Shown one piece after another: positions 56,021 to 64,000 of a stretch of DNA of 64,000 nucleotides (positions are counted from its first letter, which is position 1; each line of letters begins with the position of its first letter). The notes under the pieces were generated by a model. The model saw only the letters and a list, made by a program, of their open reading frames with translations. It was not told the DNA's origin and did no database searches. Position numbers and translations under genes: made by a program. Origin of the DNA: Bradysia coprophila (taxonomy: Eukaryota; Arthropoda; Insecta; Diptera; Sciaridae). Where the stretch lies: positions 3,596,001-3,660,000 of the forward strand of contig NC_050736.1 in the NCBI RefSeq assembly GCF_014529535.1, read 5' to 3'.

Positions 56021-59000
56021 CTTCAGAAAATGTGTTTGAGATTGCCGATTATTTACGTTTAGGTTTTTTATTGCTCAATTTGCTTAGAAAGTGGTTAAAT
56101 TCTGTAGTTGTGTTGCTGTCTCGGTTCTCTAACACACATTTGCGTTATGTTATGATGTTTATCGAAATTATTAAAATTTTGTGTATATTTGCATGAACGA
56201 TGTACACAATTATAATATTTTGGTGTTTGCACAATAAACGAGTCGATAGCAAATAACCGAAATTCGAAGCCGGCTTTAATTCGCTGATTTTATCGCGAAC
56301 ACAGTTAAAAGATTTTTCGATTAGATTTTAGAGTCGTTTAGTCGCTTGCAAGAAACGTACTAAGAGCATCACACTTCACTCTGCGTTATTCTTCACCAAC
56401 TTTATTATGCCATCGTTAAATTTAATTATAAGCAAAAAAAATGAGGAATTTGAACTATGAACATAAAACCGAAAGGAAATTTTGATTTTGAACAGTGAAT
56501 ATTGTTTGAACAGGAACTTGAAGCGTATGGTGTCTATCACAGTAATAGCCATAAAACGACTGAACGATAACAAGTTGTTGAATTCATTTGAAAATGTGTT
56601 ATTTATAAACGATTCGCGTTAGAAAAAGTGTTTCACTCATGTAACGGTGTGTATCAATAAACATAAACTGTTTCATTCGAAATGATTTTTCTGATTTTTT
56701 TTTCTTGTTTGTTGAATTAAATTCAATTTACATGAAAAGTAAATTGTTCAGCCGTGACAAAAATACCCGACGACGAATTTTCACGAATTCTTCATTATAT
56801 TGTATTCATATACTTTGCGCTTGCTATACAATCAACCAACGACGGTTTGTTGGTTTGTTGTTTTTTTGTATTTATTTTTGTATCAACAAAGTTGATTCAA
56901 CATGTTCGGTTTCCTAATAAATTTGGTTCTTATCGCCAGCAACAGATAAAAATAAAAATTCGGTATATTATGCATAGTTAAGTGACTGTTATATCAGCAA
57001 TCGCAACAAGTTGAAACCAATTTATTTTAGGCCGAGAGCCGGCGTGCATATTAGTCGCTCATCACGACGTGAAACCTACGAAATATGGTCAGCATAGCTG
57101 AGACAAATAATGTTTAGGCAATGCAATGTTGACTGAGACATACAATAGGCCTACCCATGTCAGGAGTACCTAGCGTTTGGCAACAAAAATCGTTGAGTAA
57201 ACATGATTCGGCTTAGGTAGTGTTAACGATGTATACATACTGAATGATGATGAATGACGTAACCCAACCACGATAAACACATAATAAATCTAGCCTATAT
57301 TTAGGCGACGTATCAAATTAAGCATTTAAATTTCGTCAGAGAGTATTTGCCTACTTCAAGGCGTGATTCTGAAGTGACGTCAAGCCCGTCGCCCTAACTG
57401 AATTTGTTATTGTCCGGAAAAAGCTGTTATTGAGGTCACTAATTAAGCTAATTAAGCAAATATGGCAAATTTTGCTAACAGTAACCTTATAAGGAGGAGA
57501 AATAAATGTGGTCTCTCGCTCTCAGTCTATTTTTTGTGTCAATATGCAAACTTTGACTCATATTAAGGACCGGTAGATGGTACAGAATTGGTAGAGAAAT
57601 ATAAGAGATAAAACGAAGCCACTTAATACTCCTTCTACAATTGTATCAAGTACTCTAAATACATTCTCAAAATTGCTGTAAATCCACTTCTTTATGTAGG
57701 TTGAGAGATGTTTATATTTCACAGCGGAAATACTTCCATCTAATTTCTTGTATATTGTCACTGTTGTATGCAAATCGGAGGTATACTCAAAACAACATAA
57801 AACATTTCATAGTTCAATTATAGTGATATAGATGATGTTCTTTGTTCAAAGGGTAAATCATGTCGTCATTATGAATGATTATTAATAAATGAATTATTAA
57901 AATAAAACGAGTTGACATACAGCAAATACAATAAGCATGAATCCATCCGTTGAATATGTAACAATATATCCGAGTCATGCATATTGTACGGTTTTTTTTA
58001 TATAAAAACGTGACAGATTTTCTTCGGCAAAAATAACCCACTAAGCCAATTTTATGTGTGTTTTCTCGGCGCTATATAGTTTATAAATGTGCTTGTTCAG
58101 AGGATGAGTCAGTAAAAGAACAATAAGTAATGTTGACAAGAATATTGACTTTATAGGTTTTCGTATCAATTCCCGAGTAGCATTATTGGAAACAAAATTG
58201 TTCAAAGTAGTTTGTCGTCAAGTATCTTCGTTAGAAACATTGACATAGTTATTTAAAGTAAGGAATAGAGAAATTGTTCCTGACTGAACTTTTACGGACC
58301 AGCTGTTGTAGGTTTGTTCCAAGGCCATACGAATTGTCAAATTACTGTCAAGTTGCATCCATATGGACATAACCTCATCAACATTTGTATTCAAAATCGC
58401 GTAGTTTATGTTTCTGTGGATGCTGTTTAAAAAAAAAATTAAGGAAGTACTAGACTCGATGTTCATAGTTCATACTGATGATAAACTTGGTCTTTGGGAA
58501 AGTTTAAATTTCAAAGTAGGACATGCCATCCTACTATCTTAGGTCATATATTTGTATGTTATGTATATCGTTAATCTGATATACCAGATTCGGGGAGCAA
58601 TGTTATTGGTAAAAATTGAATGGTCACAATTGAATGCGTAATTTTGACTGTTTATAATTATAACAAAGAGTAAAAATCAACATACAAGCACCACGTTCAC
58701 GGGCTGACTGTTAAAAGCAAGTATCTTTTCTCAACAATACAATGTGATGTGTGTAATCTTAGCTATTATGGCATCTTATACCAAATCAGCAAAACATGCT
58801 GTATAAAATCCAAACACAAAGATAACGCGTCACTCAGACTAGTTCACACGAATATGCCGGGTATATTATTTGTTAGTAATGTGACGGTAAAGTGGAGTAC
58901 ACCGGTAAATCAATTAGCTTATCAATTGGACCAATATTGTTTAACATATTGATCACCACATGATTTCAAAGTGTTATCGCTCGGAAGATATTAGTCCCAT

Positions 59001-59860
59001 TGAAAAACTAATTACTTTACCGGAGTCATGAGATCATGCACTATACACTAGCAGTTTGTTTGACCAAAAACTGTCGAGTCGAAATGTAACAATTTTTCAG
59101 TCGATGTGTTTGTCAAAATCTGACTATTTTAGTCTTTTGATAGTTTATACTCGAGAATAAAAAATAAGACTCTGGTCGGGAATACCCTTGATAAAAGAGA
59201 CTCCAGCATCAAGAGTATGTTTTCTATTCCACGACTATTTTTAATCAAGGATTTCAAAGATGTTACCATTTGTGGTGAAAATATAAAGAAATCTAATTAT
59301 TAGATTCGTCTAACGCACTTCAAGCATGAGTGTTACTCTAAATAGTCCGTTAACAACCATTTCATTAAAAATAGTACTCTACTTTGGCAGCTGTCGTCTA
59401 TGATCACTTTTGCTGGAAGTGCGTTGATTCAACATTTAATTTAAATTAATTTGGGGATTGGGGATACCAATTGGACATATGTTTCCGGAGCTCACACAAC
59501 ATAAATAGGTTGTTACGGATTATCGATTGTGTACTTGTATCTGAAAAATGTTATTTGCTCAGTATTTTAATTGAGTAAACAACAATATACCATTTAACAG
59601 CGACTGAAACTTATTGAATTGCAAACGAATTTAATTGAAACGTAAACTGCTCGTATTGCGATAATGTAACCATGAAAGTCTATCTCACTTCAATTTACGT
59701 AATAAAACCGAAAAGAAAACTTGAGATTGGACATAAGTTTTAAGTGTCATACCATATGCTTTACATAACAACTTCACAATCAAATATAATGTCAACTTTA
59801 ACACCAAAAATGGCATGCAATCATTTTCTAAAATTTCAAAAAAAAACAAGTCGAAATTAC
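56021..59860 (-). other. Orai intron or upstream region
   Basis: This is the intron of the long form and should contain the promoter of the short form. AT-rich, with no other exon recognised. Confidence 0.5.
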
Positions 59861-60082
59861 CTTCTGCTGATAACCTGCTCCTGAACTGGGTTTGTAAACA
59901 AATTGTGGTGCTGTCGGATTTATATAAGTATGATGTCCTAAGTGTGTACTGCCGCCAAATAAATTGTGTCCAGGTTGTGTGGAAACAATGGAACTTGACT
60001 GCGATCCTTTAGATTGAATACTTGTTCCAAGTGTGGCTAAGACGGTTTCTAGACCAGACGTGCCAGTGGTCCACACCGACAT
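59861..60082 (-). CDS. olf186-F: Orai alternative N-terminal exon, long form
   Basis: ATG at 60080-60082 (minus) opens 74 codons starting MSVWTTGTSGLETVL and rich in Ser, Gly and His, ending YQQK at a donor GTAATT in phase 0. An acceptor within the 55739-56020 exon (ttcataaccag, just before 55882) is also phase 0 and leads into [14 protein letters not shown]. The joined form is 301 residues (59861-60082, 55739-55882, 54237-54776). The MSVWTT start resembles the fly Orai N terminus as I remember it. An acceptor (atgtttcag) a few bases before the ATG implies a further non-coding exon upstream. Confidence 0.75.
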
Positions 60083-61130
60083 TCTTGAGCTGAAACATTT
60101 TGCGACGTCATTTTAGACAAATTCAATGCAAAAACAGAACGTATCACAGAATTTTTAAGTTTTTTGGCAAATTGTCAGTGTAAATGGAAAAAACAACTAT
60201 TAATCAACTCGAATGTGCTTAGAACAATAATTTCATTCTCTATGTAAAACGACTACAACAATTCGTAAAATGAAAATAAACACAAGAAAAGTGACTACGA
60301 ACTGTCACACAGCCAAAGCTTTTATTAGTTCCATCTATGCGAATAAAAGCGAACTTACCAAAATAATCGCGCGGCAATATTTCGAATTTCTTAACTTTTT
60401 GTTTTATATAATATGAGAATATACATACTTATAAAGACGTTCGAACGTTTAAATTCTAACAATCATCACAAACTGCAACAAGAATCGTCATTTTATAGGA
60501 TAGGTATTTTAATGAACGTAATGTGTCGAATATTTTTAGCGGCGATAAAACAGTAACGTTCATACGCCTTTCAATCGTTCGTTTAATTTCATTCAGAATC
60601 ATCAGCTTAAATCGCACCTAAAAATGCATCCTACTTTATTCTAACAATGAGACACATAGGAGAATTCGGACTTCGATATTTGTAGTCTCAGTGTTTGAAA
60701 ACTTACATTTTTAGAAAAATTGTTGAGTGTGTTTCACTTTCAGGCACTTGTCGTACTAAATATTGTGTTATCAACCACTACTAAACCTTAATCTGTGCAT
60801 TTATCAGTGGGTAATATCACATAGAACTGCTCGATAGACACAAATGAAACTAACATCAGTAACGATAAAAATAAGCGATGAACTCCGGGTAAAGGTTACG
60901 AAATGTATACCCTCTGTTAAACGTTAAATTTTCACATTATGCCCATTAATATAGATTTATTAGCTTAAAATGCCCCAACGAGCTGCAATGTGACAATCGA
61001 AGGCATTGATAGCTAGATAATATCGCAGGAAATGGACCAACATCTACATCGGTATTTTTAACCCCTCAGTGAAACGTTAAATCTCCACATTGTGCCTATT
61101 AATATAGATTTATTTGCTTTAAATGCTTTA
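60083..61130. other. Upstream region of Orai and a diverged duplication
   Basis: A stretch at about 60917-60985 recurs diverged at about 61064-61130 (shared cacatt-tgcc-attaatatagattt core), suggesting a tandem duplication with a period near 147 bp. No gene recognised. Confidence 0.4.
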
Positions 61131-61140
61131 GTTCCAACTT

Positions 61141-61237
61141 TGGCGAAGTGTAGCAGGGGACAGGGTTCGCTGGAACCGGATTCTCGATCAGGCCAAGGCC
61201 CACAGGTGGCTGTAGCGCCGGAGAAGAAGAAGAAGAA
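61141..61237 (+). mobile_element. Very short 5'-truncated LINE insertion
   Basis: The 97-bp insert is flanked by agttccaactt on the left (61130-61140) and right (61237-61247). It reads AGDRVRWNRILDQAKAHRWL and then TAG (61213-61215), the typical C-terminal end of a non-LTR retrotransposon polyprotein, followed by a (GAA)n tail at 61220-61238. It is much more GC-rich than its surroundings. Confidence 0.75.
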
Positions 61238-61300
61238 GTTCCAACTTCCACCGCGCTGCAACAAATTAAAAACGACTATAACGGCTGACATAGGATTTAG

Positions 61301-61694
61301 CCTGTCACATACAGCTATTCACCTGTGACGGATAACGATGACAAAAATAATAACAAGATCTGGGCAATATGGTCCTTTATATAGTAAAATGCATGTTAAA
61401 ATGTTGAAGTACAAGACTTGAAATCAAACGATTAAAAATACTTTGATCGATGGAAGTCATAGACCCGATAATAATCGAGTGGTTTCTCACTCTTTGTGAT
61501 TAGCCTGATTTACCAGTGATTAACCATTGATTAACCAAGTCAAACATCGTAAGTTAGCTAGAAATTGTTATAACTCAATGTAATACAATCATTTAGCTCA
61601 GTAGATCACGGTAAATCTTCGTCTTAATTTTTGGTAAATCAAAGTGAGCAGTCGATAATAATACTGGTCATATGCTTGCCGTCTGTAACAGGTT
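61301..61694. mobile_element. MITE family C, copy interrupted by a 177-bp insert
   Basis: It starts cctgtcacatacagc and ends gccgtctgtaacaggtt. The inner part matches 16916-17488 but is split by an insert at 61476-61652. Confidence 0.7.
61476..61652. mobile_element. 177-bp element inside the family C MITE
   Basis: The 10 bases cgataataat occur on both sides (61466-61475 and 61653-61662). The ends are related in inverse orientation (tttctcactctttgtgatt against the complement of aaatcaaagtgagcagt). Confidence 0.6.
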
Positions 61695-63140
61695 AAAGCA
61701 TAGGTTGGGAGATAATATCAGTGTCCAAACAATAAAATAATAGTTATTTTTAGCATTTTGCGGAACCTTAAATTTATACATTTGGATTTATTTGCTTAAA
61801 ATGCATAAGCCCAAACGCGCAATGAATTTAAGACCCAAAAAAAACTATGCAATCGAAGGCATACAGAATCTGATCTAGTACTATTTTAACATTCCTTGAG
61901 CAGATCCATTCGTCCAGTATAACATTCGTGAAAAAATGGATTTTGCAACTTCAAATTAAGAAAGTTGATAAAAAATTGATTAATAAAATGAAAGAAAGTC
62001 TCGTCCGTCCAGTGACCCAACCCACCCAAATATTGGGACATGGTGGTCTTACATAGCAAAATATAGTGTCACTAAAGTAATACCCGTTCCTTCAATATGT
62101 GGATCTATGATAAAATAAGTGAAAGGTTCGATCCGGCGTTGGTGATATGCTCGTAGTCTGTTGAAGGGTTGAAAGGTTGAAGTAGTATAGCCCTTTAACA
62201 CCAAAATGTTTGAAGTAAATATTACGATGTAAACATAAATACATTCGCGACTACACGTTAGTAGAGGTCCTTGTAGAACAAAAGTCATAAAAATAGTTCA
62301 CTTTATAGTAGAATGGTGAGCTTTGGACCAGTGATTAATATTGGTAGCCTGAGTCCAAAAAGATTAACACCCCTCAAAAAACCCCACCCCACACCCCAAC
62401 ACCCCTCACCAAAGATTTTAGTGTAAGGGTCACTTCAATGAATTATTGTGAAGCGCCTGTCAATGCTAGACTGTCGATATGGGGCTTAAACGAAAGGTAA
62501 AGGTTCATACTGTTTTTATATGACCAAACGCTTTTCAATTTTCCATTTTCCACAACAATTTTCCGAGTTTTCCATGAAAATCTATGAAATCTCAAATATA
62601 AAGGGTGGTGAATAAGTTAAAAAAGTTTTTGTGCATACTTCCTTCTGCAATATGGTTCTTCAATGACTTCTTCGCTAATTTGACGAAAAAAAATTAAATA
62701 ATGTGTCATAGACTTGGAGATAAGCTCAGTTTTCCACCGCCGGAAAATTTCATTGAAATACTTTTTTACATATAACTGATGAAATATGCGAGCTGTGTCA
62801 TTGAATTTGCGAGATTATCATAGGATAGTTTATTGACGCATTTATTGAACTCTAGGAGAAGCCAATACACCATTAACCTCAAGTCACCCACCTCCCACTC
62901 TCCTATTATTGAACAAATTGTAGAAAAATTTTAAAATAGAGAGCAGACTATTTTTGAACTTACAAATTTACGCTGTAAATGTTTGGGATATTGCCTGCAA
63001 TACCTTTTTCAAGTGGACAGTGGAAATAATTAAGAGTAAGTATGTAAGATACTACATTTTCAAATGAATATTTGATTACACTGCAAAAATGCTGCAGTGG
63101 CAGTTTCTGTCTAGGCCGATGCAATTCGACACCGTTGCAT
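61695..63140. other. AT-rich non-coding stretch
   Basis: No exon recognised. A C-rich run (caccccacaccccaacacccc) lies at about 62385-62410. Confidence 0.4.
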
Positions 63141-63350
63141 GCATGTTGTGTGGCTGTTCGACACCGGATGCGAATAGCCAAGCAACACAGTGCATCCTAT
63201 TTGACACCGGTGACGAATAACCAGACAACACAGTGCATGCTATTTGCATCTGGTGTCGATTAGCCACGTAACACAGTAGATGCTAATTGACACTGGTGTC
63301 GATTAGCTAGGCAACACAGCTGATGCTATTCGACACCAACCTTTGAGACG
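63141..63350. repeat. 43-bp tandem repeat, about five units
   Basis: The motif aacacag recurs at 63184, 63227, 63270 and 63313, exactly 43 bases apart; an earlier diverged unit starts near 63141. Each unit also contains a gacacc(g)gtg / ggtgtcga-type inner palindrome. The units differ at several bases. Confidence 0.75.
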
Positions 63351-64000
63351 CAGAAATAAATACCACATTATCTGGTTTAATTATTTTGATATCTTTTGTA
63401 AATGAAGCTTCTGGTAGCACTACTGCAATTTAGTGGCGGTGAGCCTAGCTCCCTTTCTATTCTCTTCAAGAATTAGGAAGTGTTTGCGTCTAAAAGATTC
63501 ATATGTCGAGAGCTCACGTTTAATTTTTAAGTTTTTTAATTATAAGTATTAATAACATCCTCTTTATTTTATTTACAACTGACGTATTGGAACATTACCA
63601 TTGAGAAGCTCGTTACTATCTGATTTGCTCTACAATCAAAAATACTCGTCTGATACCCATCGTAATAAAAGTATCTACATTTTCATAACAAAATACGTTA
63701 GATTATCTTGATTCTGGACACTCTGTCACTCTCTCGCCAGTGGCTTTTGTGCCAGGCTTCGGCTGTTATGTTGGTTCAATGCAGAGAAACGTTACGTTCG
63801 GACAGGCTAGTTTTTGAAATATAAGACTGGACTAAATGTTACAGGCTGTGTCAATTTCAATGATAGGGACAATCTTGTCTTACCAGCTATCAATAGTGAA
63901 GACCTAAGCCGTCAGCCATCGCCTTAGGACTGCGAGGTATGCTTTTAAGGTCCTATAGATTAGCTAGTCATAGTATGACTGTCATACGTACCCATTTGCT
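63351..64000. other. Right end of the window, no gene recognised
   Basis: AT-rich sequence; GC is slightly higher at 63710-63800, but no frame stays open with splice support. Confidence 0.35.

Noticed and set aside
62120..62140. tRNA B-box-like ggttcgatccgg
   Set aside because: No A-box or cloverleaf could be drawn upstream.
63141..63350. CRISPR-like array
   Set aside because: Units are contiguous and diverged, with no unique spacers, in a eukaryotic genome.

Overview
This window looks like nuclear DNA of an AT-rich dipteran insect, probably a lower (nematoceran, sciarid-like) fly. The genes are intron-bearing, with GT/AG junctions that keep reading frame, and the Orai, GRASP, hyccin and NDUFB11 proteins are of animal type. 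The Orai amino-terminal exon resembles my memory of the fly protein. The species call is inference. No prokaryotic or viral gene was seen.

Layout. 0-2 kb: 3' part of a hAT-family transposase, open through the left edge. 2.9 kb: one unidentified + strand exon. 5.8-7.3 kb: a 5'-truncated LINE between matching target-site duplications, with one in-frame stop. 8.7-15.1 kb (-): a four-exon gene, scattered over 6.4 kb, for an insulin/relaxin-superfamily prohormone; its first coding exon is 12 nt and its last 14 nt, so it is invisible as a single ORF. 16.4-17.5 kb: a cluster of palindromic MITEs, one inserted in another. 19.8-20.4 kb (+): nicotinamide riboside kinase. 22.9-28.9 kb (-): hyccin/FAM126 with two alternative 3' coding exons that start in the same phase. 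30.8-31.6 kb: a foldback element built of inverted arrays of 40-bp repeats, just upstream of NDUFB11 (31.9-32.4 kb, +). 34.3-36.5 kb (-): six-exon GRASP Golgi stacking protein. 37.4-38.2 kb: a tRNA-Met-like sequence and three palindromic elements side by side. 39.8-48.3 kb (+): six-exon ADAP-type ArfGAP with two PH domains. 50.1-50.6 kb (+): two orphan exons. 52.3-53.7 kb: a non-autonomous DNA transposon with terminal repeats, 9-bp duplication and an internal minisatellite. 54.2-60.1 kb (-): Orai calcium channel with two alternative amino termini. 61-64 kb: repeats, including a ~97-bp LINE stub and a 43-bp tandem repeat.

The genes do not form one pathway. Hyccin (PI4P synthesis at the plasma membrane), ADAP (phosphoinositide-binding ArfGAP) and Orai (store-operated calcium entry) all act at the plasma membrane, but their proximity is most likely chance. 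The most interesting item is the insulin-like prohormone. Joining its exons in phase gives a signal peptide, a B-like chain, basic cleavage sites and an A-like chain with the canonical CC-X3-C-X8-C spacing; that spacing appears only when the 14-nt last exon is added. All identifications come from reading the sequence; no database search was run.
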